A DNA stretch of 64,000 nt from Rubrobacter_D sp963840835 (GCA_963840835.1 CAWJAM010000009.1:248001-312000); one strand, 5' to 3'. Positions 44,992-53,130 are shown, counted from the first letter of the stretch. Made by a program: numbers and translations. Notes: generated by a model from the sequence alone, not told the origin.

Positions 44992-45465
44992 ATGTCAGCC
45001 AAAGAGAACGAGAGGATGATCCGCCGCATCTACGACGAGCTGTGGAACGAGAGAAAGCTGGAGGTTGCCGACGAGATCATCGCCGAGGGCGGCACCAACT
45101 ACGATACGGGACTGCTGCCGATGCCATTCGGCCCGGAAGAGATGAAAGGCACCGTCCTGATGGTCACGGCAGCCTTCCCGGACAACCGCCACGAGGTAGA
45201 AGATGTGGTTGCCTTGGACGACAAGGTCGTGTTGCGCTGCACACTAACCGGCACACACGAGGGTCCCTTCATGGGTATTCCGCCAACGGGCAGGAAGATC
45301 GAGGTCAACGAGATCCACATCTACCGCCTGGAGGACGGCAAGGCCGTGGAGCACAGGGTTGGCCGCGACGACCTCGGGGCGATGCGCCAGCTCGGCGTCA
45401 TCGCCGACGCCGTCCCCGCGCCTGGGTCGGCACCCTACACCACGGCCATAAACGCCCCAGAATGA
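44992..45465 (+). CDS. SnoaL-like/ester cyclase-type protein
   Basis: The 157-residue protein has the SnoaL-like alpha+beta barrel pattern: an N-terminal helix NERMIRRIYDELWNERKLEVADEII, then a sheet with GTHEGPFMGIPPTGRKIEVNEIHIYRLEDGKAVEHRVGRDDLGAMRQLG. The PPTG and DGK..EH..RDDLG positions are shared with the next gene, so the two are paralogues. Members of this family include polyketide cyclases and many proteins of unknown role; no catalytic assignment is safe. GGAGAG lies four bases before the ATG. Confidence 0.8.
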   Translation: MSAKENERMIRRIYDELWNERKLEVADEIIAEGGTNYDTGLLPMPFGPEEMKGTVLMVTAAFPDNRHEVEDVVALDDKVVLRCTLTGTHEGPFMGIPPTGRKIEVNEIHIYRLEDGKAVEHRVGRDDLGAMRQLGVIADAVPAPGSAPYTTAINAPE

Positions 45466-45505
45466 CCCCGCCATACGAACCGGAAGATGAGTACGGAGAG
45501 GAACA

Positions 45506-46033
45506 ATGATGGACACCACCCGCACCGACGCAAAGGAACTCTGCATCCGCGCGACCCGGATCATGGCCGACGGCACATTCGAGGATTTCGAGGCCGTCGT
45601 GCACCCCGACGCCCGCAACCGCGAAGATGTGGACGAACCCCCCGCCACCCGCGGCCGCGGTCCCTCGGCCTTCTACGCCACCGCGCTGTGGCTGCGTGAC
45701 GCCTACGCTGACCTTCGCTGGGATATCCATGACGTGGTGGCAGATGGCGATCTCGTAGTGCTGTACGCCACGATGTCAGGGCGCCACGTGCGAACCTTCG
45801 TTGGCTACGACGCCGACGCGCGACCCGCGCAGGCGTTCCCGCCTACCGGCAAACGGTTCGCCACCACCCAGACGCACTGGTTCCGCATAGCAGACGGCAA
45901 GGTCATCGAGCACTGGGCCAACAGGGACGACCTCGGCACCGCGATGCAGCTCGGCTGGAGTCCACCGTCGCCTTTATACCTGGTACGTATGCTGCTCGCG
46001 ACCCGCCGGGCCCGACGAGAGGCCCAGCAATGA
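45506..46033 (+). CDS. SnoaL-like/ester cyclase-type protein, second copy
   Basis: The 175-residue protein resembles its upstream neighbour: ELCIRATRIMADGTFEDFEAVVHPDARN, WDIHDVVADGDLVVLYATMSGRHVRTFVG, FPPTGKRFATTQTHWFRIADGKVIEHWANRDDLGTAMQLGW. The shared PPTG-G/K and DGK-x-x-EH-x-x-x-RDDLG-x-x-x-QLG phrases indicate tandem duplication and divergence. GGAGAGGAAC precedes the ATG, 40 bases after the first copy. Its C-terminal tail is basic (TRRARREAQQ). The stop overlaps the next gene as ATGA. Confidence 0.78.
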   Translation: MMDTTRTDAKELCIRATRIMADGTFEDFEAVVHPDARNREDVDEPPATRGRGPSAFYATALWLRDAYADLRWDIHDVVADGDLVVLYATMSGRHVRTFVGYDADARPAQAFPPTGKRFATTQTHWFRIADGKVIEHWANRDDLGTAMQLGWSPPSPLYLVRMLLATRRARREAQQ

Positions 46034-46950
46034 TTGGTGGACCGAATGCGGGAGGGCGAGAGGTTCAGGCTGGCGGAAAGGAGATCGACACGGTACGAAG
46101 GCTCGGTGGCGTCTACCTCTGGATCGCCCTCTTCTTGGCGGTCCCTGTCGGACGGTTGCGCGACCTGGTGGGTGCTGAGGCCCTTATCTGCGGCTACGCC
46201 GTCTTCGTGGCGCTTACCGCGGCGGCCATCTGGAAGGTCGGCGCGGCGAAGTCGAGCGTAGGACGCGCCCGCGAACACCCGGCGTTCTTGCCCGGCGTGC
46301 TGCTCTTCTGTGGTCCGCTTGCGCTCTTGCTGGGGGCTTCTGTTTCGGGGGAGCCTACGGCGGCGCGTCCCGGCGACTACCTGCTCAACACCACAGCCAT
46401 CCTGCTGGGCTCAGTGATCCTGGTCGGCGGCTTCGTGGCGCTCTTCGCGAGGCTCTGGGAGGCCGGACAGCGCCTACTCCCGGCGCTAGGGCTCGCGGGT
46501 TTGATGGTCGGGTCCGCCATCTGGCTGGTGAACCTCGTCTTCCGCTACGCGGTGGTCGCCTCGGGCGCAGCCGGTTCGCAGGCCGCGGTCGAGGATCGGG
46601 CGTGGGTCGCCAACGAGTACTTGCGTGGTCTGCAAGGAGAGCCGTCCTGGATGGAGTTCTTGCTCGTGTGGAGCGACATGTTGCAGCTAGCGTTCGTGCT
46701 GCTGGCCTACGTGTCCGCCGCCGCCTTCGGAGCGGCGTCGATGAGCGCCGGCTGGCTCAGGAAGGGAGGCGGGAGCGTTTTCGTTGGTCTCAACCTAGCG
46801 CTGGCGCTTGCTGTAACGGCGGGAATACTCCTGGCCGGAGTCGGCAGTACGGTAGCGGCGTGGACGGCTTATATCCTGACCGTTCCGTTCATAGTGTTCA
46901 TCCTGCCGTACTTCGCGGGCGTGACATTTCTCAGGCGTGGTAGAGGCTGA
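46030..46950 (+). CDS. Polytopic membrane protein of unknown function
   Basis: The 306-residue protein has about eight hydrophobic segments, for instance GGVYLWIALFLAVPVG, GYAVFVALTAAAIW, GVLLFCGPLALLLGASV, TTAILLGSVILVGGFVALFA, LAGLMVGSAIWLVNLVF, LLVWSDMLQLAFVLLAYVSAAAFGAA and LNLALALAVTAGILLAG. I recognise no family. It starts with an ATG overlapping the previous stop, so it is translationally coupled to the SnoaL-like pair and may function with them. No signal peptide or catalytic motif is visible; the N-terminal 20 residues are hydrophilic and Gly-rich. Confidence 0.65.
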   Translation: MIGGPNAGGREVQAGGKEIDTVRRLGGVYLWIALFLAVPVGRLRDLVGAEALICGYAVFVALTAAAIWKVGAAKSSVGRAREHPAFLPGVLLFCGPLALLLGASVSGEPTAARPGDYLLNTTAILLGSVILVGGFVALFARLWEAGQRLLPALGLAGLMVGSAIWLVNLVFRYAVVASGAAGSQAAVEDRAWVANEYLRGLQGEPSWMEFLLVWSDMLQLAFVLLAYVSAAAFGAASMSAGWLRKGGGSVFVGLNLALALAVTAGILLAGVGSTVAAWTAYILTVPFIVFILPYFAGVTFLRRGRG

Positions 46951-47020
46951 AAACCTGCTACTAACAGAGACGGCGCCCCTATCGCGCACGGCGCCCGTGG
47001 GGCGTAATGGGCACAATCGT

Positions 47021-47057
47021 TCGCGAGCGGGCAGATGCTACGGGGAACCGCTCGCGA
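47021..47057 (+). other. Strong hairpin upstream of the GNAT-RidA gene
   Basis: TCGCGAGCGG at 47021-47030 is the perfect reverse complement of CCGCTCGCGA at 47048-47057 with a 17-base loop. No T run follows, so it is not a typical terminator; it could end the upstream transcript or act in the leader of the next gene. Confidence 0.45.
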
Positions 47058-47104
47058 CGGGGATCATGACCGAAATCCGGAAAATGCAACGAAGAGGGCG
47101 TAAG

Positions 47105-48259
47105 ATGTCGTCTGGGGCAGGCGAGGTCGGCTCCGAAGGCCTCTTCATGGCCAGGACGATCTGTCGATCGGCCCCGACAGCAGGATACGGGATGCCTGAG
47201 GCAGAGGGAGCACCGTTGAACCGCACAGCGACCCCGGACAACACACGCACGCTCCAAACGGGTCGCCTCGTCCTGCGGCCGATCGCGGTGAACGACGCGA
47301 AAGCCTTGCACCGAATCTCGAATGAGCCAGGCGTACGCCGCTACCTCTGGGACGACGAACTGGTAGAGGAGGCGACGATCCGGGACCTCATCGCGCGGAG
47401 CGTGCGAATGTTCTCCGAAGGGGGCATCGGCCTGTTCGGCATCCGGAGGCGCGGGAGCGAAGATCTCCTCGGTTTCTGCGGCTTCGTCCGCCTCGATGGT
47501 ATGGAGGAGCCGGAGCTCGGCTACGAGCTGACTCAGCTGGCCTGGGGCAAAGGCCTCGCCACTGAGGCGTCCCTGGCTTGCCTGCGGTTCGCCTTCGAGG
47601 AGGCGGGGCTAAAACGTGCCATGGCCGGGGCCGACGCGCCCAACCGCGCCTCGCTGCGTGTGATCGAGAAGCTCGGCATGAGGTATTTGGGGAACATCAA
47701 TCCCAACGCTCCCGACGAGCCATACCACGCGTTGGACCGCGAGGAGTTCTTAACCGGGACTCGGAGAGGGGTGCAGGTAATGGATATCGAAGCGAAGCTG
47801 GAAGAGCTGGGGCTCGTTCTGCCGGAACCGATGAAGACCCCACCCGGGCTCGTCTTGCCCTTCTCCTGGGTACGGGTGCGCGGTAATCGCGCCTATGTCT
47901 CGGGGCATGTTCCAATCAACCCAGACGGCTCCCTGGCCGATCCGCTCGGCAAGGTGGGCGCAGAGGTCTCCGAAGAGGAAGGCTACGAGGCGGCGCGCCT
48001 GATCGCCCTGGCGATGCTCGCCAGCCTCAAACGAGAGCTCGGCGATCTGGGCCGGATAAGCGCCTGGTTGCGTGTCTTCGGAATGGTGAACTCCGCACCA
48101 GGGTTCGACAAACAACCCAACGTCATAAACGGCTTCTCCGACCTGATCCTCTCGGTTTTCGGTCCCGAAGCGGGGGACCACTCCCGCTCGGCGGTGGGCA
48201 TGGCGGAGCTGCCGCTGGGGATGCCTGTGGAGATAGAGGCCGAGGTCGAGATCAGATAG
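47105..48259 (+). CDS. GNAT acetyltransferase fused in frame to a RidA/YjgF-like domain
   Basis: One uninterrupted frame joins a RimJ/RimL-like GNAT domain (TLQTGRLVLRPIAVNDAKALHRISNEPGVRRYLWDDELV, then ELTQLAWGKGLATEASLACLRFAFEEAGL with the acetyl-CoA loop) to a RidA-like domain starting MDIEAKLEELGLVLPEP. The latter has VRVRGNRAYVSGHVPINPDGSLADPLGKVG and the FSDLILSVFGPEAGDHSRSAVGMAELPLGMPVEIEAEVEIR end. Start is uncertain: AGAGGG precedes the ATG at 47105, while homology begins after an ATG at 47192. The RidA part has its own ATG with a GGAGAGGGG upstream, so separate translation is possible. Substrates are unknown. Confidence 0.8.
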   Translation: MSSGAGEVGSEGLFMARTICRSAPTAGYGMPEAEGAPLNRTATPDNTRTLQTGRLVLRPIAVNDAKALHRISNEPGVRRYLWDDELVEEATIRDLIARSVRMFSEGGIGLFGIRRRGSEDLLGFCGFVRLDGMEEPELGYELTQLAWGKGLATEASLACLRFAFEEAGLKRAMAGADAPNRASLRVIEKLGMRYLGNINPNAPDEPYHALDREEFLTGTRRGVQVMDIEAKLEELGLVLPEPMKTPPGLVLPFSWVRVRGNRAYVSGHVPINPDGSLADPLGKVGAEVSEEEGYEAARLIALAMLASLKRELGDLGRISAWLRVFGMVNSAPGFDKQPNVINGFSDLILSVFGPEAGDHSRSAVGMAELPLGMPVEIEAEVEIR

Positions 48260-48509
48260 GCCGAGGCCAGGCTACGGGGTTCCGGTCCTGCTGCGACTCT
48301 TCGCTTCTGTGGAGCAGGTCATCCCAGGCCTCACGCTCTATGGCCTCCTCGGTAATGCCTCCGGCGCCGAACCGCGCTACCACGGTGCCGTCCGAGCGAC
48401 GTAGCGCGGGCGCGTCCGGGTCGCTGGCCAAGTCCAGGCGATAGCCTTCGGGCAGTGTCGGTGATCTCCTTGATCCTCTCACGTAATGGTGTACGTAGTC
48501 CGGGGACAT
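48252..48509 (-). CDS. Small hypothetical protein
   Basis: A frame of about 85 residues reads MSPDYVHHYVRGSRRSPTLPEGYRLDLASDPDAPALRRSDGTVVARFGAGGITEEAIEREAWDDLLHRSEE. The EGYRLDL, PALRRSDGTVVARFG and EEAIEREAWDD parts look like real protein sequence, with a beta meander and a helix. The open frame extends further upstream to a TTG that overlaps the dgt stop, but that part is basic and unlikely. GGGAAG lies eight bases before the ATG. I recognise no family. Confidence 0.5.
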   Translation of the reverse strand: MSPDYVHHYVRGSRRSPTLPEGYRLDLASDPDAPALRRSDGTVVARFGAGGITEEAIEREAWDDLLHRSEESQQDRNPVAWPRPI

Positions 48510-48595
48510 CCAGATTACTTCCCGTCGCGGAGCACATGATCTGTGTGGCGCCGCTCGTGAGTTCTTGGGAGACGCTTGCCCCCTCGCCAGCACGC

Positions 48596-49570
48596 TCAAT
48601 CGAAGATCTCTCCCCTGGGTAGGTAGAGCCTTCTGTAAGTCGCAAGCGCGTACCTGTCGGTCATACCGGCCACGTAGTCCGCCGTCTCGGTGATGGGGTC
48701 GGGGTCGCTAGCCGCCCTCTCCTCCGGGTGCTCCAGATAGTATTCGAAGAGGCTCGTAACGACGCCGGCGGCTTTCTGGTTCTCCCGCGAGCCAGGGTTG
48801 TATACGTTCCTGAAGAGCCAGCTTCTGAGCTCCATCAACGCCGCGTATACCGAATCCGACAAAGATATCTCACCCTCCGCTAGAGAATTAGAGATCATAT
48901 CCCTTACCAGCGTGTCGATCCTCACGCTCATCTGCTCCCCGAGGATCGAGATCGGGCCTCCAGGCAGGTCGCGCCGGGAGATCATTGCCGCCCGCAAGGC
49001 GTCGTCAACGTCGTGGTTGACGTAGGCGATGCGGTCTGCGACGCGCACTATCTCACCCTCCCGTGTAGATGGATACACCTCGCCAGTATGGTTACGTATG
49101 CCGTCTCTGACCTCGAACGTGAGGTTCAGTCCGTCCCCTCCCTTCTCGAGGTGGTCGACGACGCGCAGGGAGTGTTCGTTGTGGCGGAAGGCGCGTCCGT
49201 GGTTGGAGAGGGCGTTGGAGAGGGCCTCTTCTCCGGTGTGCCCGAAGGGGGTATGGCCGAGGTCGTGGCCGAGGGAGATCGCCTCGGCGAGGTCTTCGTT
49301 AAGGCCGAGCGAGCGGGCGATGGTGCGCGATATCTGCATCATCTCCAGCGTGTGCGTAAGGCGCGTCCTGAAGTGATCGCCGTCAGGAGAGATAAAAACT
49401 TGCGTCTTGTGCATGAGCCGCCGAAAGGCCTTGGCGTGGATGATGCGGTCCCTATCGCGCTGAAAGTCGTTACGGACGCCATCAGGGGGCTCGTACTTCG
49501 CGCGTCCTGCGCTCCCCACTACGGCCCACGCCGAAGGGACCGGCCTCGAGCCCTGCCCGCGAGAGCTCAT
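48596..49570 (-). CDS. dgt: dGTP triphosphohydrolase-like HD protein
   Basis: The family hydrolyses dGTP or other deoxynucleotides to deoxynucleosides and triphosphate. With ATG at 49570, which overlaps the recO stop as ATGA, the protein has 324 residues. HD-domain ligands are visible in RTRLTHTLEMMQISRTIARSLGL, AISLGHDLGHTPFGHTGEEAL and VADRIAYVNHDVDDALRA; FRHNEHSLRVVD supplies another His. The usual N-terminal AWAVVGSAGRAKYEPPDGVRNDFQRDRDRIIHAKAFRRLMHKTQV matches the family. A longer upstream frame shadows recO. Confidence 0.92.
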   Translation of the reverse strand: MSSRGQGSRPVPSAWAVVGSAGRAKYEPPDGVRNDFQRDRDRIIHAKAFRRLMHKTQVFISPDGDHFRTRLTHTLEMMQISRTIARSLGLNEDLAEAISLGHDLGHTPFGHTGEEALSNALSNHGRAFRHNEHSLRVVDHLEKGGDGLNLTFEVRDGIRNHTGEVYPSTREGEIVRVADRIAYVNHDVDDALRAAMISRRDLPGGPISILGEQMSVRIDTLVRDMISNSLAEGEISLSDSVYAALMELRSWLFRNVYNPGSRENQKAAGVVTSLFEYYLEHPEERAASDPDPITETADYVAGMTDRYALATYRRLYLPRGEIFD

Positions 49571-50319
49571 GCCGGGCGTCTGGCGCCGGCGAGTCGGGGG
49601 CCGAGCAGGGCGTTTCCCGGGGCGTGGGCGAGGACGTGAGAGCGGACTACCCTGAGGACGTTCTCTCCTGGTCCGGCGTGCGCGGGCGCTTCGCGGATGG
49701 GGGTTTCGATCAAGGCTCGCACACTTTCCAGTGTGCCGGGGGCGAGCGGGAACGCGTCGCCGGTCTGCGACCGGCACTCTGCGCACAGGACGCCCCCGTG
49801 GTCGGGGGCGAAATGGAGCGGCTGGGGTGCCTCGTTTAGGTCGGTCCCGCAGCTTAGGCAGGTGTCGAGCTGTGGCGCGTAGCCGGCCAGGACCGAGAGC
49901 TTCAGGCCAAGGGCCGCTTCTACGGACTCGAAACCGGAGTCGCAGGCTTCCAGCGTATCGAGGGCGTTGTAGAGCAGATTGAAGACGCGGCGGTCGGCCT
50001 CGTCGCCACCGGAGAGGGCGCGCACGCTCCCTACCATACCGGCGGCGGTCTCGAAGCGGGCGAGGTCCTCCCTCACGCCGTGGAAGCTGCGAAGCGTCTC
50101 CGCCTGGGTCACGGTGTCGAGCGAACGGCCGTGGTAGGCGACGAAGTCCACGCAGGAGAGCGGTTCCAGGCGGGCTCCGAAGCGGGACTTCGTACGCCTG
50201 ATGCCCTTGGCAATAGCGGAGATCAGGCCCGCGTCCCTGGTGTAGAGGTCCAGGATCCTGTCCGCCTCCCCGTAGCGGATGGAGCGGAGCACGATCCCCT
50301 TACTCTTGTAGACCGCCAC
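49567..50319 (-). CDS. recO: DNA repair protein RecO
   Basis: RecO helps load RecA at gaps with RecR. The 250-residue protein has an N-terminal OB fold (KGIVLRSIRYGEADRILDLYTRDAGLISAIAKGIRRTKSRFGARLEPLS) and a helical domain with a four-cysteine zinc site in CLSCGTDLNEAPQPLHFAPDHGGVLCAECR. Length and motifs are typical. It overlaps deoC by 20 bases and dgt by four, so all three are co-expressed. Confidence 0.93.
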   Translation of the reverse strand: MAVYKSKGIVLRSIRYGEADRILDLYTRDAGLISAIAKGIRRTKSRFGARLEPLSCVDFVAYHGRSLDTVTQAETLRSFHGVREDLARFETAAGMVGSVRALSGGDEADRRVFNLLYNALDTLEACDSGFESVEAALGLKLSVLAGYAPQLDTCLSCGTDLNEAPQPLHFAPDHGGVLCAECRSQTGDAFPLAPGTLESVRALIETPIREAPAHAGPGENVLRVVRSHVLAHAPGNALLGPRLAGARRPA

Positions 50320-51031
50320 CCTCGGCCTCCTTCATCACGGCGACGCTCGCGCTCATGCCGAGCCGCGAGGCCCCGGCGTTGAGGATATCCAGAGCGTCCT
50401 CCAAGGTGCGTATGCCGCCCGACGCCTTTACGGCCAGGCCCTCGGGCGCCTCTTCCCTGAGAAGCGTCACGTCCTCAGGCGTCGCGCCGTAGGGACCGAA
50501 TCCCGTTGAGGTCTTGACGAAGTCGGCGCCACTGGAGGCCACGATCTGGGTCGCCAGCCGCTTCATCTTGTCGGAGAGATACGCCGTCTCGATTATGACC
50601 TTCACGACGACGTCGTTAAGACCATTGTTCATGGCGACCACGCTCACCTCCTGGGTGAGGCTGGCTAGCTCGTCGGCGACATATCCGAACTCCCCAGAGA
50701 GGAACCTGGAGACGTTCATGACCACGTCCAGCTCCGAGGCGCCCCTGGTGACCGCCTCTCGAACGGCCAAGATCTTTACAGCCGTTGCGTCGTTGCCGAA
50801 CGGGAAAGAGACCACCGTCGCCACCTTCACGTCAGCCCCACGTAACTCCCTGGCGGCCAGCGGGACGTAGCAGGGCGGGATGCAAACCGCGGCGAAGTGG
50901 TAGCTGGCCGCCTCCTCGCAGATGCGTACGATGTCCCCTTCCGTGGCGTCCGGCTTCAAGAGGGTATGATCCACCGTCTTCGCGAACTCGCGCACCCTCA
51001 TCGCCAACTCTACCCTCTTCTCACTCGACAC
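50300..51031 (-). CDS. deoC: Deoxyribose-phosphate aldolase
   Basis: DeoC cleaves deoxyribose-5-phosphate to acetaldehyde and glyceraldehyde-3-phosphate through a lysine Schiff base. The 243-residue protein has VDHTLLKPDATEGDIVRICEEA, SFPFGNDATAVKILAVREAVTRGASELDVVMNV, the KVIIETAYLSDKMKR block with the Schiff-base Lys of the family (VKVIIETAYL), and ASGADFVKTSTGFGPYGATPEDV with the second Lys. The SGGIRTLEDALDILNAGASRLGMSASV end binds phosphate. The GTG start at 51031 is used; an ATG at 51001 is possible. Confidence 0.94.
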   Translation of the reverse strand: MSSEKRVELAMRVREFAKTVDHTLLKPDATEGDIVRICEEAASYHFAAVCIPPCYVPLAARELRGADVKVATVVSFPFGNDATAVKILAVREAVTRGASELDVVMNVSRFLSGEFGYVADELASLTQEVSVVAMNNGLNDVVVKVIIETAYLSDKMKRLATQIVASSGADFVKTSTGFGPYGATPEDVTLLREEAPEGLAVKASGGIRTLEDALDILNAGASRLGMSASVAVMKEAEGGGLQE

Positions 51032-51046
51032 TACGACGCACGGAGA

Positions 51047-51952
51047 TTATAAACCTAACCGCTCGAGAAACTTCTTGTCACTCCTCCATCCCGGGCTAAC
51101 CTTTACCTTGAGGTCGAGATAAATACGCGTGCCGAGGAGGCGCTCGACGTCGCGGCGGGCTTCGGTGCCTATTTGCTTTATGGTCCTCCCGCCCTTGCCG
51201 AGCACGATCATGCGCTGGGTTGCGCGCTCGACGTGGATGATTGCGTAGACGACCGTAACGTTCTCTTTTCGTTCTACGTCATCGATCTCGACGGCGACCG
51301 AGTGCGGCACCTCCTCCCTGAGCACACCCAGCGCCTTCTCCCGCACGTACTCGGCGAGGACCAGGGACTCGGGGTAATCCGTCACCGTCCCCTCCGGGAA
51401 GTAGCGGGGCCCGAGGGGCAGGAGTCTGACGACGGACTCCATCAGCGGTTCCACGTTCGTCCCCGTGGAGGCGCTGATCTGGAAGATTTCGATCCAATCC
51501 GCGAGTTTGGACACCTCTGCCACGATCGGAAGCGCCTCTTCGCGGGTACGCAGGAGGTCGGTCTTGTTGATGGCGGCGATCGCCGGGGTACCCGATTCGG
51601 CGACGAGGCGGGCGATGTAGCGGTCGCCGCTGCCCAGGTCTTCCCTGGCCCCTTGCGCGTCGAAGAGGAGCAGGATCACGTCGGACTCCGAGAGGCTGTC
51701 GAGGACCTGCTCCTGCATCCTGGCCCGCAGGGTGTCACGCGGCTTCTGGGAGCCAGGGGTGTCGACGAAGATCGCCTGGTACCCGGGGCCGTTGCGGACG
51801 CCCCGGATCGGGCTGCGCGTAGTTTGGGGGCGGGAGGAGGTGATCGAAACCTTCTGTCCGACCAGCCTGTTGACCAGCGTGCTCTTACCGACGTTGGGCC
51901 TTCCCACGACGGCGATAAAGCCGCTGCTATTGAATTGTGAATTGTTTATCAC
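51047..51952 (-). CDS. era: GTPase Era; start within a short repeat
   Basis: Era is a GTPase that binds 16S rRNA and helps 30S maturation. The protein has GFIAVVGRPNVGKSTLVNRLVGQKVSITSSRPQTTRSPIRG with the P-loop, VDTPGSQKPR, NKTDLLR, and a KH domain near the C-terminus (IVLGKGGRTIKQIGTEARRDVERLLGTRIYLDLKVKV). Its N-terminal residues before SSGF come from an AT-rich inverted repeat. Start options are a TTG at 51967 (Shine-Dalgarno abutting it) and a GTG at 51952, which I prefer; neither is convincing. Overlap with cdd is nil. Confidence 0.93.
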   Translation of the reverse strand: MINNSQFNSSGFIAVVGRPNVGKSTLVNRLVGQKVSITSSRPQTTRSPIRGVRNGPGYQAIFVDTPGSQKPRDTLRARMQEQVLDSLSESDVILLLFDAQGAREDLGSGDRYIARLVAESGTPAIAAINKTDLLRTREEALPIVAEVSKLADWIEIFQISASTGTNVEPLMESVVRLLPLGPRYFPEGTVTDYPESLVLAEYVREKALGVLREEVPHSVAVEIDDVERKENVTVVYAIIHVERATQRMIVLGKGGRTIKQIGTEARRDVERLLGTRIYLDLKVKVSPGWRSDKKFLERLGL

Positions 51953-51987
51953 GTGGCTCTTTCCCAACTCCTAATTCACAATTCAAT
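51929..51987. repeat. AT-rich inverted repeat at the era/cdd junction
   Basis: ATTGAATTGTGAATT at 51929-51943 is the exact reverse complement of AATTCACAATTCAAT at 51973-51987, with a 29-base loop. TGAATTG is repeated in the arm with a seven-base period. The element holds the cdd stop codon and the start of era, and its base composition contrasts with the surrounding GC-rich DNA. Confidence 0.85.
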
Positions 51988-52375
51988 GCAGGTCTTCCGG
52001 TCCGAAGGAGTTGGGTAGGATCTGCTCGAATGGGTAGCGAAGTAGTTCGGAGCCATCGTCGACGACGACCTCTTTGCAACCGAACTCGCGCAGGAATTGG
52101 CGGCAGGCCCCGCAGGGGAAGCACGGCGAGGCGTTCGGGCTGTAGACGGCGATGAGTTCTATGTCGCGGTCCTCCGGGTCGGCGAAGGCCATCTTCGTTG
52201 CGGCGCTGACCTCCGCGCAGATCGAGAGCCCGTACGAGGCGTTCTCGACGTTCGAGCCTGAGTGTATCGTTCCACCTCTCGTCAGAATCGCCGCGCCGAC
52301 CTGGAAGTTGCTGTACGGGGCGTAGGCTCGTTCTGAGGCCGCTCGCGCGGCCTCCATTACGGTTTCCGGGTCCAA
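51983..52375 (-). CDS. cdd: Cytidine deaminase
   Basis: Cdd deaminates cytidine and deoxycytidine for pyrimidine salvage. It has PYSNFQVGAAILTRGGTIHSGSNVENASYGLSICAEVSA with the zinc His/Cys-Glu motif replaced in the usual C-A-E form (SICAEV), and the PCGACRQFLREFG second cysteine pair; a small tetramer-type enzyme. The TTG start at 52375 has GAGGAG about five bases upstream and gives 130 residues, the normal length; a GTG at 52390 that overlaps the preceding stop as GTGA is an alternative. The end of the gene runs into the inverted repeat. Confidence 0.93.
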   Translation of the reverse strand: MDPETVMEAARAASERAYAPYSNFQVGAAILTRGGTIHSGSNVENASYGLSICAEVSAATKMAFADPEDRDIELIAVYSPNASPCFPCGACRQFLREFGCKEVVVDDGSELLRYPFEQILPNSFGPEDLH

Positions 52376-52386
52376 GCCCTCTCCTC

Positions 52387-53130
52387 TCACAACAGTTGAA
52401 AGGCGGCGGTCGTGATCAGGATCCCGATCACGGCCCCAACGATCACCTGGTAGACGCTGTGCAGGCCGCTTTCGACGCGACTCTGGCACACGAGCAGGGC
52501 CATGAGAAGCGTGATAACGGACACCAGCCCGGCGTACGACCCGGCGCCGGCATCGACGGCGATGAAGCTGGCCGCGACCCAGCCCGCAAAGGCGACCGCC
52601 GCGTGGCCGGAAGGCATCCCGCCGGCGAAGGTGTTCGGGGAGTGCGTAATGGCCTTGCCGAAAAGGACGATGAGCACGGCCACGCCTAGCGAGACGAGCG
52701 TGAGGTGGGCCGGCGACCGCCTTATGCTCTCCAGGGTCGCCAGAGAGAGCGGCCCGAGATCGTCGGCCAGGACGAGATAGCCTACGAGAACGGCCCCGAC
52801 GCTGGAGACGAGTACGGCCCCGGCCGAGACGTCCTTGGCGAGCTTGGCCAGCGGATGGTACTCCTTCGTGGCGAGATCGACGACGAACTCCATGGCCGTG
52901 TTGAAGAGCTCGGTGACGAAGACCAGAAGTATCGTCAGGATCAGGAACGCGAGCTCGATCCTGCTGACCCCGACGAACAGGCTCGCCACCAGGACCACGA
53001 CGGCGACGACGACGTGGAAGCGCATGTTGCGCTGGGTGCGGACCGCGGAGATCATTCCGCGGTAGGCGTGCTCGAAGCTGCGGGCCACGCCCTGCTGAAC
53101 CTTGTCCGGCCGCCTAACCCTCTTCGCCAC
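52387..53130 (-). CDS. Fusion of diacylglycerol/undecaprenol kinase and PAP2 phosphatase
   Basis: The 247-residue membrane protein has an N-terminal DgkA-like part, residues about 1-120: QRNMRFHVVVAVVVLVASLFVGVSR, then ILLVFVTELFNTAMEFVVDLATKEYHPLAKLAKDVSAGAVLVSSVGA. A PAP2 part follows with GGMPSGHAAVAFAGW and SRVESGLHSVYQVIVGAVIG, carrying the phosphatase His residues. Kinase and phosphatase acting on lipid carriers such as undecaprenol are suggested by family knowledge, not proven. The first PAP2 motif (KxxxxxxRP) is not obvious. Neighbours ybeY and cdd are standard for this cluster. Confidence 0.85.
   Translation of the reverse strand: MAKRVRRPDKVQQGVARSFEHAYRGMISAVRTQRNMRFHVVVAVVVLVASLFVGVSRIELAFLILTILLVFVTELFNTAMEFVVDLATKEYHPLAKLAKDVSAGAVLVSSVGAVLVGYLVLADDLGPLSLATLESIRRSPAHLTLVSLGVAVLIVLFGKAITHSPNTFAGGMPSGHAAVAFAGWVAASFIAVDAGAGSYAGLVSVITLLMALLVCQSRVESGLHSVYQVIVGAVIGILITTAAFQLL

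Noticed and set aside
47021..47057. Intrinsic terminator after the membrane protein gene
   Set aside because: The stem is strong but no T tract follows, so it is listed only as a hairpin.
48331..48645. Second minus-strand frame of 104 codons near the dgt stop
   Set aside because: Overlaps the better-supported small protein and dgt; its translation lacks any protein-like pattern.
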